64,000 bases of DNA, taken from an uncultured Clostridia bacterium (GTDB taxonomy: Bacteria > Bacillota > Clostridia > Lachnospirales > Cellulosilyticaceae). The notes under the pieces are model-generated. The model saw only the letters and a list, made by a program, of their open reading frames with translations, had not been told where the DNA came from and did no database searches. Made by a program: the position numbers and the translations under genes. Positions 27,479 through 36,323 of this stretch are shown piece by piece. The DNA is taken from assembly GCA_937921505.1 (NCBI GenBank), contig CAKZUB010000022.1:38885-102884 (forward strand). Direction: 5' to 3'. The number at the start of each line of letters is the position of its first letter. Positions within the stretch are counted from its first letter, which is position 1.

Positions 27479-28468
27479 TCAATCATATAAAAGTCTTTGA
27501 ATTTCAGGATTATCTATATTAGAGTTATCATACCACGCAAAACCCGTATCAATAAATTCCGGTACTCTTTCCCCCCTATAAACTCTGACAGCTGTTTCTA
27601 CTGCTTGGTATCCAAGTTCTAACGGGTTTTGGGTAACAGCTCCCACTACAATCCCTTCTCTAATAGCCTCAATAACTCTTCTACCAGAATCAAATCCAAC
27701 AACTACGACTTGTCCTTCCTTATTAAGTGTTTTAATCGCACTCACAATGCCTTCAGTAATAATTCCACTCCCTCCAAATATGCCTTTTATATCTGGGTAA
27801 TCTATTAACATTTTCTTTGCAATTTCTGTTAACTCTTCAATCCCTCCTTCACTATATGCAATAGGGATTATTTCAATATTTGGGTAGTTTTGTATAATAG
27901 TGTCTACAAATCCATCAGTCCTATCAGCACCCACTCTACTTTCTGGACTTAAAGATGCAATACCTATTTCCCCTTCCTCTTCAATAAACTCTGCCATTTT
28001 ATCTGCTGCTAGTGCTCCAGCTGCATAATTATCTGTTGCAACTGTCGTTCTGACAATAGGGCTATCAACCCCTGAATCAATACCAATAATTGGAATACCT
28101 ATTGCTTGTGCACTTTCAATATAGGGCGTTACTGCTCTTGAGTCAAGAGCTGATAAAACAATAACCTGTGGACTATTAGCTAAAGCTTCTTCTAAAATAT
28201 CAAGCTGTTCTTGCACTGTCTCTCCTCTTCTCGTCCCTTCAAACGTGACCTTCACTCCATAATCTCTCGCTGCTTGATGCGCACCTACTTCAACAGGCCT
28301 CCAAAACCCCGACTCAATTCCTTTTATAATAATAGGAATATATATTTCTTCTGCTTCGTATATTGAGTTTGTAGGAGCTGATTGTTGTGTTGTCGCTATA
28401 GTTGTTAATTGCAAAGCACCACTTCCAATTATTGCTATAAGTAATAAATAAATTAATATCTTTTTCAT
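27479..28468 (-). CDS. Sugar-binding protein of the RbsB type, tandem copy 1
   Basis: This 329-residue extracellular binding protein has the two-lobe Peripla_BP_4 fold, with IIGIDSGVDSPIVRTTVATD and the C-terminal FIDTGFAWYDNSN. The N-terminal hydrophobic segment (about 4-22) has no lipobox cysteine, so it is either cleaved and released or kept as a membrane anchor. It is strongly similar to the next two genes and lies last in the row, 35 bp after copy 2. GGAGGG precedes the ATG. It may share the upstream ABC permease/ATPase, or serve as a receptor for the chemoreceptor that converges on it (inferred). Confidence 0.88.
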   Translation of the reverse strand: MKKILIYLLLIAIIGSGALQLTTIATTQQSAPTNSIYEAEEIYIPIIIKGIESGFWRPVEVGAHQAARDYGVKVTFEGTRRGETVQEQLDILEEALANSPQVIVLSALDSRAVTPYIESAQAIGIPIIGIDSGVDSPIVRTTVATDNYAAGALAADKMAEFIEEEGEIGIASLSPESRVGADRTDGFVDTIIQNYPNIEIIPIAYSEGGIEELTEIAKKMLIDYPDIKGIFGGSGIITEGIVSAIKTLNKEGQVVVVGFDSGRRVIEAIREGIVVGAVTQNPLELGYQAVETAVRVYRGERVPEFIDTGFAWYDNSNIDNPEIQRLLYD

Positions 28469-28503
28469 ATGCCACCCTCCTTGTTACCATTCTATTGAGG
28501 TTT

Positions 28504-29502
28504 TTATTTGTAAAGCAATTCTCTAATTACTGGATAATCTATATTAGAATTATCATACCATGCAAATCCAGTGTCAATAAAAGTTGGCAGTATTTCTCCT
28601 CTAATACTTCTAATCGCTGCTTCTACAGCCTGGTATCCAATACCTAATGGATTTTGGGTAACAGCTCCTGCTGCAATGCCTTCTCTAATAGCATCTATAA
28701 GTACTTCTCCCGAATCAAACCCAATTATAACAATTTCCCCTTGTTTATTAAGTTCTTTAACTCCTTGAATGACACCGTGTGCTGAACCCTCATTAGCTCC
28801 AAATATCCCGGCAACATCGGGATGTTCTCGGATTATCTCTTTTGTTATTTCTGCTGATAAATTAACATCTCCGCCACCATATCTAATAGCAACCACTTCA
28901 ATGCCCGGGTATGCTTGTGTAATAGTATCTATAAATCCATCTCTTCTATCAATACCTACTCTACTTGTTTCATCTTGTACAATAATAGCTACTTTCCCTA
29001 CGCCATCAAGTAGTTCTGCCATCTTGTTACCTGCTAAAGCCGCTGCACTATAATTATCTGTTGCTACTGTTGTTCTAACAATTGGGCTCACAACTCCAGA
29101 ATCAAATCCTATAACTGAGATACCTAATAAATTTGCTCTTTCAATAAAAGGTGTAGCTGCTCTTGAATCAACTGCTGATAAAATAATAGCTGATGGGTTT
29201 CTATCTAAAGCTGCCTCTAGTATTGCAAGTTGCTCTTCAACTTGCCTTTCTTCTTCTGTTCCTTCAAATGTAATTTCTACTCCATAATCACTGGCAGCTC
29301 GCTCCGCTCCTATTCGCACGATATCCCAGAAGCTATACTTAAGTCCTTTTACAATAAGTGCTATATATAGACTTTGGCCTGAAGGCATTATTTGAAGGAT
29401 TGGTTCTTGTTGATTTACTAGAGATGCTGCTTGTTGTGTCCCTACTATATTAAATACTCCTATAAATAATAATATTTGTCCTATTATTAATAATTTTTTC
29501 AT
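28504..29502 (-). CDS. Sugar-binding protein of the RbsB type, tandem copy 2
   Basis: The 332-residue paralogue of its neighbours has the same ligand-cleft segments (VIGFDSGVVSPIVRTTVATD, GIFGANEGSAHGV, AVTQNPLGIGYQAVE). Its leader (about 4-25) also lacks a lipobox Cys. A terminator-like hairpin lies between it and copy 3, so copies 1 and 2 may be a separate or read-through transcript with a different level. Differences from copy 3 in the N-terminal half suggest altered ligand range or a sensory role. Confidence 0.88.
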   Translation of the reverse strand: MKKLLIIGQILLFIGVFNIVGTQQAASLVNQQEPILQIMPSGQSLYIALIVKGLKYSFWDIVRIGAERAASDYGVEITFEGTEEERQVEEQLAILEAALDRNPSAIILSAVDSRAATPFIERANLLGISVIGFDSGVVSPIVRTTVATDNYSAAALAGNKMAELLDGVGKVAIIVQDETSRVGIDRRDGFIDTITQAYPGIEVVAIRYGGGDVNLSAEITKEIIREHPDVAGIFGANEGSAHGVIQGVKELNKQGEIVIIGFDSGEVLIDAIREGIAAGAVTQNPLGIGYQAVEAAIRSIRGEILPTFIDTGFAWYDNSNIDYPVIRELLYK

Positions 29503-29614
29503 AGCTATTTTCCTTTCATACTTTTACTACATAATCATTTACTTATAGGATGCATCTAATCTATTTATCTATACGTGTAGCAATAACATATTTATTAATT
29601 TTACTTTTAGCATC

Positions 29615-29652
29615 AAAAAAAGCACTGACATTTAAATCATCAGTACTTTTTT
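29615..29652 (-). terminator. Terminator after the ABC transporter operon
   Basis: Arms aaaaaaagcactga and tcagtactttttt pair with one G-U mismatch around an 11-base loop, with T-runs in both directions. It separates copy 3 from copies 1 and 2 of the binding protein. Confidence 0.8.
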
Positions 29653-29677
29653 ATGTATTTAATCAAGGAGAATATTT

Positions 29678-30712
29678 TTATTCGTAAAGAACTTCTTTAA
29701 TTGCTTGGTCATCCATGTTTGATTTATCATACCATTTGAAACCAGTATCAATAAATTCTGGGTTTGTTTCACCCTTGTATGCTTTATAAGCTGCTTCTAC
29801 TGCTTTATAACCAATACCTACTGGATCTTGTGTAATAGCTCCTGCTATAGCACCACTTCTAATACCATCAAGAAGTAATTTACCTGAGTCAAATCCAATA
29901 ATGATAAGATCATTCTTATTAAGCTCTTTTACTGCATTAAGAACACCTACTGCAGAACCTTCATTTGTACCAAATATACCTTTAATATCTGGGTTAGCTG
30001 TAACAATAGATTTAGCTGCTTCTGTTGATTTTGCATGGTCACCATCACCATATTGAACAGGAACTATTTCAATATCAGGATATTTTTCTTGTATTGTTTT
30101 AACGAAACCATCACGTCTATCTACACCTGTTTGACTTACCTGATCATGTGCAACAACACCTACTTTGCCTTTTCCGCCAATAAGCTCTGCCATTTTATCA
30201 GCTGCTAAAGCTGCTGCTGCATAGTTATCTGTTGCCGCTGTTGTTTTAACAATTGGGCTATCTACTCCTGAGTCAAATCCAATAACCGGTATGCCTGCTG
30301 CATCTGCTTTTTCAAGATAAGATGTAGCTGCTTTTGAGTCAAGTGCTGCTAAAGCAATTGCTTGAGGGCTTTTTGCGAGTGCTGCTTGTAACATATCTAG
30401 TTGTTTATCAACTTGTGCTTCTGTTTCTGGTCCTTCAAATGTAATTTCAACGCCATAGTCAGCTGCAGCTCTTTCTGCCCCAAGTTTAACTGCTTGCCAA
30501 AACTGATGTTGGAAGCCTTTTGAAATAACTGGGATATATATTTTTTCTTCCCCTGCTGGTTGTTCCACTGGTTTTGCTTGTTCTGCTGCTGGCTTTTCTG
30601 TTGATGCTGGTGCTGATGTTGCTTTTGGTGCACATCCAACGCCAAGTCCCATGATAAGTGATAAGGTTAGACCTAAAACTAATGCTTTTTTCATATTTAC
30701 TACCCCTTTCAT
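29678..30712 (-). CDS. Sugar ABC transporter substrate-binding lipoprotein (copy 3)
   Basis: This 344-residue protein has a lipoprotein signal: a short basic start, a hydrophobic stretch and the lipobox GVGC. A low-complexity Ala/Pro/Lys linker follows, then the two-lobe Peripla_BP_4 domain (IGFDSGVDSPIVKTTAATD, GIFGTNEGSAVGVLN). It is the only one of the three tandem copies with a lipobox and lies directly after the permease, so it is the classical transport subunit. The likely start is the internal ATG at 30694 (MKKALVLGLTL); the frame is open to 30712. The ligand is probably a pentose, hexose or deoxy sugar, not determinable here. Confidence 0.9.
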   Translation of the reverse strand: MKGVVNMKKALVLGLTLSLIMGLGVGCAPKATSAPASTEKPAAEQAKPVEQPAGEEKIYIPVISKGFQHQFWQAVKLGAERAAADYGVEITFEGPETEAQVDKQLDMLQAALAKSPQAIALAALDSKAATSYLEKADAAGIPVIGFDSGVDSPIVKTTAATDNYAAAALAADKMAELIGGKGKVGVVAHDQVSQTGVDRRDGFVKTIQEKYPDIEIVPVQYGDGDHAKSTEAAKSIVTANPDIKGIFGTNEGSAVGVLNAVKELNKNDLIIIGFDSGKLLLDGIRSGAIAGAITQDPVGIGYKAVEAAYKAYKGETNPEFIDTGFKWYDKSNMDDQAIKEVLYE

Positions 30713-30763
30713 AATTTAAATAATATATTCTTTACTCCTTTTAAGGTGAGTTAGAATTCTAAG

Positions 30764-31783
30764 TTATTTGTTACCACGTTTTCGCACTGTATCTAATAAT
30801 ACTGCAAGAACAAGTACACATCCTGTAATAACAATTTGCCATTCTTGGGCTACACCCATAACTTTTAATCCATTTGTAAGTGTACTTATAATAAAAGCTC
30901 CTATTACGGTTCCTAGAATAGTACCTTCTCCGCCAACCATTGATGTACCACCGATTACAACTGATGCAATAGCCTCTAACTCATAACCTTGCCCTAAAGC
31001 TGGCTGCGCTGAGTCGAGCCGTGCTGCCATAACAATGCCCGCTACCCCTGCAAAAGCACCACAAAGTGAATAAATCGCTGTTTTCCATTTCACAACATTA
31101 ACACCCGATAGTCTTGTTGCTTCTTCATTGCTTCCTATTGCAAAATTATATCTTCCAAGCTTTGTCTTGTTAAGGATAATAGCTGCAATAACCGCCATAG
31201 CTAAAAAGATGAATATACCATTAGGTATACTGTACTTTCCCTCAGCTCCAAATTTCAGAATAGACCCTAATGTAATTTTTCTAAAATCTGGTGTATCACT
31301 AAAGTAAATAGGTTTTGTTCCTGAGAGTACCAGTGATAGTCCTTTTGTAATCATCATAACTCCAAGTGTTGCTATAAATGGTTGCAACTTCAATCTTGAA
31401 ACTATTGTACCACTTACAAACCCACAAAATGCTCCAGTACATACACCTACAATAATACCTAACCCTATAGGCATACCCATATTCGTAATGGTAACACCTG
31501 CCATAACAGATGAAAAAGTCATAACCGTACCTATAGATAAATCAATTCCTCCTGTAATAATAACAAAGATAATACCAAGAGCTAAAATCCCATTAACACA
31601 AGTGGAAAGCATAATAGAGACAATATTACCAAAAGTTAAAAAGTAGGGTGAAGCCATAGAAAAAAATAGTACTAGTATTAACAACGCTCCAAAAGCTAGA
31701 AACTTTTGCGCATTTTCCGCGCTGAAAACGGCTTTTTTTACGCCAATTTCTGCTTGTAGTGCACTTTTTTCTGTATTTGCCAT
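30764..31783 (-). CDS. Sugar ABC transporter permease (RbsC type)
   Basis: A 339-residue integral membrane protein of the BPD_transp_2 family with about 8-10 hydrophobic helices. It shows GIIFVIITGGIDLSIGTVM and the cytoplasmic coupling segment FAIGSNEEATRLSGVNV, both hallmarks of ribose/xylose-type permeases. ATG 31783 is preferred (GAGGAGG nine bases upstream) over a GTG at 31801. It lies between the ATPase and the binding lipoprotein genes in one operon. Confidence 0.92.
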   Translation of the reverse strand: MANTEKSALQAEIGVKKAVFSAENAQKFLAFGALLILVLFFSMASPYFLTFGNIVSIMLSTCVNGILALGIIFVIITGGIDLSIGTVMTFSSVMAGVTITNMGMPIGLGIIVGVCTGAFCGFVSGTIVSRLKLQPFIATLGVMMITKGLSLVLSGTKPIYFSDTPDFRKITLGSILKFGAEGKYSIPNGIFIFLAMAVIAAIILNKTKLGRYNFAIGSNEEATRLSGVNVVKWKTAIYSLCGAFAGVAGIVMAARLDSAQPALGQGYELEAIASVVIGGTSMVGGEGTILGTVIGAFIISTLTNGLKVMGVAQEWQIVITGCVLVLAVLLDTVRKRGNK

Positions 31784-31816
31784 TTTATCATTCCTCCTCA
31801 CATAAAGTATGTTACT

Positions 31817-33319
31817 TTACGCCTCTCTTTTTGTTGCATATTTTATAATTTCTTCTTGACTTGCTGTCTTAATATCTAGTTCTCCTGTTATACGTCCTTC
31901 ACACATTACAATAATCCTATTACTCATGCGAAGTATCTCTGGGAGCTCAGAAGAAATCATAATAATCGCCTTTCCTTCTTTTGCAAGTTGTGAAAGAAGT
32001 TTATAGATTTCACTTTTAGCACCTACATCTATTCCTTTAGTAGGCTCATCAAAAATTAAGATATCGCAGTCTCTTAAAAGCCATTTTGCTATAACTACTT
32101 TTTGTTGATTACCACCTGAGAGATTTTTTACCCTTTGCTTAGGCCCAGGTGTCTTGATACTTAGTTTTTCTATATAATCTTGACTTGTCTGTGTAATAGT
32201 GCTCACATTTGTAAAACCATATTTGCTTGTATATTTATCTATACAAGGCAATGAAATATTCTGTTCTACTGTCTCTCTAAGATTCAGTCCATAGCGCTTT
32301 CTATCTTCTGATAAATAGCCAATACCATGTAAAACTGCATGTTCAGGCCTTAATATCTTTACTTTTTGCCCTTTAATATAAATCTCACCTGAGTCATATT
32401 TATCAGCACCAAAAATAGCTCTCATAACTTCTGTTCTTCCTGCACCCATAAGTCCTGAGAAACCAAGTATTTCACCCTTATGTAATTTAAAGCTCACATC
32501 CTTAATTTTTTTACCGCTATTAAGATGCTTAACTTCTAATGCAACCTGATTAAAATGTGTATAATTATGTTCATTAGCCGTCTCATAAATGGTTCTACCC
32601 ACCATCATATTGATAACTTGCTGAATATCAACATCTTTTGTATTCACTGTATCAACATAAGTGCCATCTCGCATGACAGTAATTCTATCAGTAATTCTTT
32701 TTATTTCATCCATTCGATGTGAGATATAAACGATGCCCACTCCTTTTTTCTTAAGAGTTTCAATCATTTTAAATAGTTCATTAATTTCTGATTCTGTTAA
32801 AGCTGTAGTTGGCTCATCCATTACGAGTATTGAAGAATCAAATGAAAGTGCTTTAGCTATTTCTATCATTTGCTGCATTGCAACAGTGAGCTTACCCACC
32901 TTAACTTTTGGATCTAATTTAAGATTCATTGCATTAAATAGCTCTTGTGCTTTTTTATTAGCCTCATTATCATTCACAAATAGTTTATTTTTGCTTATAA
33001 ATTCTCTGCCTATAAACATATTTTGTGCAGCCGTTAAGTGGGGCATAAGATTAAGTTCTTGATGTACCATACAAATGCCAAGCTCTTGCGCCTCTTTCGT
33101 TCCTTGCACATTAATTTCTTTACCTTTATAAACAACCTTACCTTCATCTTTGCCATGTACACCCGTAAGGATTTTCATAAGTGTAGATTTTCCAGCACCA
33201 TTTTCACCAACTAGTGCGTGAACTTCTCCTGATCTTAAATCAAACTTGCAATGATCTAATGCATGAACTCCTGGAAAAGATTTATCTATGCCTTCCATAA
33301 CTAACAATGTCTCTTTCAA
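31817..33319 (-). CDS. Sugar ABC transporter ATPase, duplicated (RbsA type)
   Basis: The 500-residue protein carries two ABC cassettes. The first has GENGAGKST and LSF-DSSILVMDEPT; the second, as in RbsA, has a degenerate P-loop region (GLMGAGRTE) but a good signature LSGGNQQKV and LIFDEPTKGID. It energises import by the adjacent permease. The start is taken as TTG 33319 because GGAGGTGAT is well placed before it; a TTG at 33340 would include that site in the gene. It is first in the operon ATPase-permease-binding lipoprotein. Confidence 0.92.
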   Translation of the reverse strand: MKETLLVMEGIDKSFPGVHALDHCKFDLRSGEVHALVGENGAGKSTLMKILTGVHGKDEGKVVYKGKEINVQGTKEAQELGICMVHQELNLMPHLTAAQNMFIGREFISKNKLFVNDNEANKKAQELFNAMNLKLDPKVKVGKLTVAMQQMIEIAKALSFDSSILVMDEPTTALTESEINELFKMIETLKKKGVGIVYISHRMDEIKRITDRITVMRDGTYVDTVNTKDVDIQQVINMMVGRTIYETANEHNYTHFNQVALEVKHLNSGKKIKDVSFKLHKGEILGFSGLMGAGRTEVMRAIFGADKYDSGEIYIKGQKVKILRPEHAVLHGIGYLSEDRKRYGLNLRETVEQNISLPCIDKYTSKYGFTNVSTITQTSQDYIEKLSIKTPGPKQRVKNLSGGNQQKVVIAKWLLRDCDILIFDEPTKGIDVGAKSEIYKLLSQLAKEGKAIIMISSELPEILRMSNRIIVMCEGRITGELDIKTASQEEIIKYATKREA

Positions 33320-33473
33320 ATTTATCACCTCCACATTCAAATCCTTATTACCATTTAATTTATATTGCGCTTATATCTAACTTATATGTATATCTTACAG
33401 TTTTATTATACTTTTTTAATATATTTTTCAACTTAAATAGTTTAAAATACTACTATCTTGTCAATACGCAAAA

Positions 33474-33516
33474 AAGACACTCTGCAATTTTAGTAAAATC
33501 GCTCAAGTGCCTTTAA
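33474..33516 (-). terminator. Weak terminator after the three-component sensor operon
   Basis: On the minus strand aggcacttgagc pairs imperfectly with gcagagtgtct, followed by a run of T. It lies about 60 bp after the binding-protein gene of the sensor operon. Confidence 0.5.
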
Positions 33517-33573
33517 TAATAGTTAAATATCTTATTCAAATAGTTAAATATACTATTAAACAGAAATTTCCTC

Positions 33574-34551
33574 TTATTTAATAATTGGATAAAGAAGTTT
33601 TTGATTTTCTGTAAGATATAGCGTTTCTTTATTAATTAATTTATATCCTGTGTCAATATATTCCGGGATTTTTTTACCGGTGTAAGCTTGCAAACTATTT
33701 TTAACTGCTAAATAGCCCATATTAAATGGTTTTTGTACAACAATAGCCTCTATAACATTTTTTTCCAAAGCATAAATAATACTTTTAGAACTATCAAAGC
33801 CTACTACTTTCACCTTGCCTTGCAATCCTAGCTCTTGTATGGCATCACATACTGCATCTGTTACTTGTTGATTGGCTGCCACTATGCCGCTAAGGGTTGG
33901 ATATTCTAACAGTACTTTTTTTGTTGCCCTATAGGCATCTGATGTTGTCCCTTCTGTATAAACAGTAGGATGCATAAAAATATGCTCATATTTACTTGCT
34001 TCTTCTTTATACCCAAGGTCTCGTTCCTTAGCTGTACTTGCTCCTTCAACAAAATTAATCATAATGATTTCGCCTTTTTGATCTAAAATCTCTATAAGGT
34101 GCTTAGTTAGAACGGCTGAAGCTTGTACACTATCTGTCGCTACATTAGTGATGTTTGGCACTCCCTCCACTGTTGAATCAACGGTGAGAAGGGTAATCCC
34201 TTGACCTTTAGCTTCTTCTACTAGGGACTTAAGTGCATCAACATTGGTTGCTGCTAGCAAAATAATATCTACCTTCTCATCAATAGCCTCTTTAAGTATC
34301 TCTTTTTGACTCTCAATATTTCTTTCTAAAAATGGTCCTCTTGTTTCTATTCGGACACCTTCTTCTTTAGCCGCAAGCTCTGCTCCCATTTTTATAGTTT
34401 GCCAAAACTCAAATTCTGGTGCTATTGACTTCGGAATAAGTACAATTTTATTAGGTAGTTTCCTATGGTCTAATAATTTAAAAGTTGTCGTAATACTTGC
34501 TATTACAATGACACCTACAATCACTAGGGTCCATTTATTTGTTTTATTCAC
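33574..34551 (-). CDS. Membrane-anchored sugar-binding sensor protein (three-component system)
   Basis: This 325-residue protein has one N-terminal membrane helix (about 8-26) with no lipobox, then a Peripla_BP_4 two-lobe domain. It is more distant from the transport binding proteins than they are from each other. It starts with GTG 34551 after AAGGAGGG. It lies directly after a YesM-type kinase and YesN-type regulator gene. This matches the known XylFII-LytS-YesN arrangement of Clostridium beijerinckii, where an anchored binding protein presents the sugar to the kinase. Here it most likely controls the neighbouring ABC operon. The ligand is unknown. Confidence 0.85.
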   Translation of the reverse strand: MNKTNKWTLVIVGVIVIASITTTFKLLDHRKLPNKIVLIPKSIAPEFEFWQTIKMGAELAAKEEGVRIETRGPFLERNIESQKEILKEAIDEKVDIILLAATNVDALKSLVEEAKGQGITLLTVDSTVEGVPNITNVATDSVQASAVLTKHLIEILDQKGEIIMINFVEGASTAKERDLGYKEEASKYEHIFMHPTVYTEGTTSDAYRATKKVLLEYPTLSGIVAANQQVTDAVCDAIQELGLQGKVKVVGFDSSKSIIYALEKNVIEAIVVQKPFNMGYLAVKNSLQAYTGKKIPEYIDTGYKLINKETLYLTENQKLLYPIIK

Positions 34552-34563
34552 TCATATCCCTCC

Positions 34564-36321
34564 TTAGTCTATAATAGCTGGTATTACGACATCTACTTTG
34601 GTCCATTCTCCAAGTACACTTTCATACTTCAAGCCATATTCTTTACCAAAATAAACTTGCAACCTTTCATGTACATTCTTAATAGCCACGCCACCGGTTG
34701 TTATGGAAGCCGAAATAGGCCTGGTAAGAATCGTATCTATTTGTTCTTTTGTCATACCTTTCCCATTATCTTCAACACTTAAAATAATATTTTCTCCTTG
34801 CTTATGTCCACTAATTTTAATATTCCCACCTTCATCTAAGTCTTTTATTCCATGATAAAGTGCATTTTCTACAAGAGGCTGAAGAATAATTTTCACTGTT
34901 GAATATTGATATAGCTCTGTATCAACATTGATACTATAAGTTAATTTGTTTTCATAGCGTATTTTTTGTATCAAAAGATAATATTTTACATGTTCTATTT
35001 CTGAAAAAATAGGAATAACTTCTACACCTTTACTTAGACTGAGTCTAAAGTATCTTGCAAGAGCTGCAGTCATATTAACAACCTTTTTATGCTCTTCTCG
35101 TTCAGCAAGCCAGATAATAGTATCTAAAGCATTATATAAGAAATGCGGATTAATTTGAGCTTGCAAGATCTTAAGTTCACTTTTTCTAAGTTTTTTTTCA
35201 TTATCCTTTATACGTCCTAAGAGCACCTTAATTTCAAGCAGCATGGTTTGGAAGGACTTTGATAAATTTTGTATTTCTTTTGTATTGGTATCAATGGATA
35301 TATCAACATCTAATCCCCCTTTTTCTACCTCTGCCATAATATTTTCAAGCTCTAAGATGGGTTTTGAAATTTCTTGGGATATTTGCTTAGATAATACTAA
35401 CGCTATTAAAACACATAGAATAGATATAATAACAACTGTTATTGTGATACCACTTTGAGAAGTAAGCAGTTCTTCTAAATAAGATACTCCCACCACTGTC
35501 CACCCCACCTCCTTAAGGGTATGCACTGTTACAAGCCGCGATTTCGCTTCCTTTTCAACAAAGCTTCCTTCTACTTGCTTTCCTACACTAGATAGATCTT
35601 CCATTTTTAGACCTGAATAGATAAGCTGCTGTTGTGGATGGTAAATAATATCTTGATTTTTACTTATAATATAAACATAGCCTCTATTACCTAAAGTAAT
35701 TTGATTGCATATATCAGCCAGTTTTTTATAACTCATATCAACGAGCATTACCCCGAGTACTTCATCCGTTTCTTTGTCTATAATAGCGCTGCTTACCGAA
35801 AAAACCCATTTTTCATTATTCTCTATATAATTTTGTATATGAGAAGAAGATAATATAAGTTTACCTTTATTCTGTATAGCACTAATATACCAATCCATCT
35901 TTGTAATATCTATATAATCTTTAATCTTATAACTGTTACTATCTACAAGGGTAGTCCCATTTCTGCCAAATATAATAATAGACTCTATATCATTAGCCAT
36001 ATTAGCGTTGATTTTAAACTGCTCTAAAGATACATTTTTAGCAGTAAAAGGTTCCTCAACTTTTCTTCTTAAAATATTTTGCAGACTTTCATCTTGAGAT
36101 AGTACCCATGATACTTTTTTCATATGATTAACATAGTCTTCTATATTGCGTCCTAATTGCTTTGTAATTTCATAAGAGTAAATATGAGCATTTTTTTCTG
36201 TAATATCAGATAGTTTATAAATGAAAAATATATCCAGAATAACTATGATAACCATAATAAGCGCAAAAAAATGAGTAAATATCTTATATCTTATATTTTT
36301 AGCTTTTTGTTGAAATTTCAC
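34564..36321 (-). CDS. Sensor histidine kinase, YesM/LytS type
   Basis: The 585-residue membrane kinase has TM1 (about 14-36), an extracellular CACHE-like domain (about 37-285), TM2 (about 287-310), HAMP, the His_kinase domain with the phosphoacceptor in INPHFLYNALD, and an HATPase domain (VENALYHGIK, VEDNGKGMT, GGVAIKNVHERL). It starts with GTG 36321. It lies 3 bp after the response regulator stop and 13 bp before the anchored binding protein. The three form one operon and presumably one signalling complex that reads an external sugar. Confidence 0.92.
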   Translation of the reverse strand: MKFQQKAKNIRYKIFTHFFALIMVIIVILDIFFIYKLSDITEKNAHIYSYEITKQLGRNIEDYVNHMKKVSWVLSQDESLQNILRRKVEEPFTAKNVSLEQFKINANMANDIESIIIFGRNGTTLVDSNSYKIKDYIDITKMDWYISAIQNKGKLILSSSHIQNYIENNEKWVFSVSSAIIDKETDEVLGVMLVDMSYKKLADICNQITLGNRGYVYIISKNQDIIYHPQQQLIYSGLKMEDLSSVGKQVEGSFVEKEAKSRLVTVHTLKEVGWTVVGVSYLEELLTSQSGITITVVIISILCVLIALVLSKQISQEISKPILELENIMAEVEKGGLDVDISIDTNTKEIQNLSKSFQTMLLEIKVLLGRIKDNEKKLRKSELKILQAQINPHFLYNALDTIIWLAEREEHKKVVNMTAALARYFRLSLSKGVEVIPIFSEIEHVKYYLLIQKIRYENKLTYSINVDTELYQYSTVKIILQPLVENALYHGIKDLDEGGNIKISGHKQGENIILSVEDNGKGMTKEQIDTILTRPISASITTGGVAIKNVHERLQVYFGKEYGLKYESVLGEWTKVDVVIPAIID

Positions 36322-36323
36322 AT

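Noticed and set aside
27479..30712. Tandem binding-protein genes as a recent exact repeat
   Set aside because: The proteins are clearly paralogous but differ throughout and have different leaders, so this is an older duplication, not a DNA repeat.
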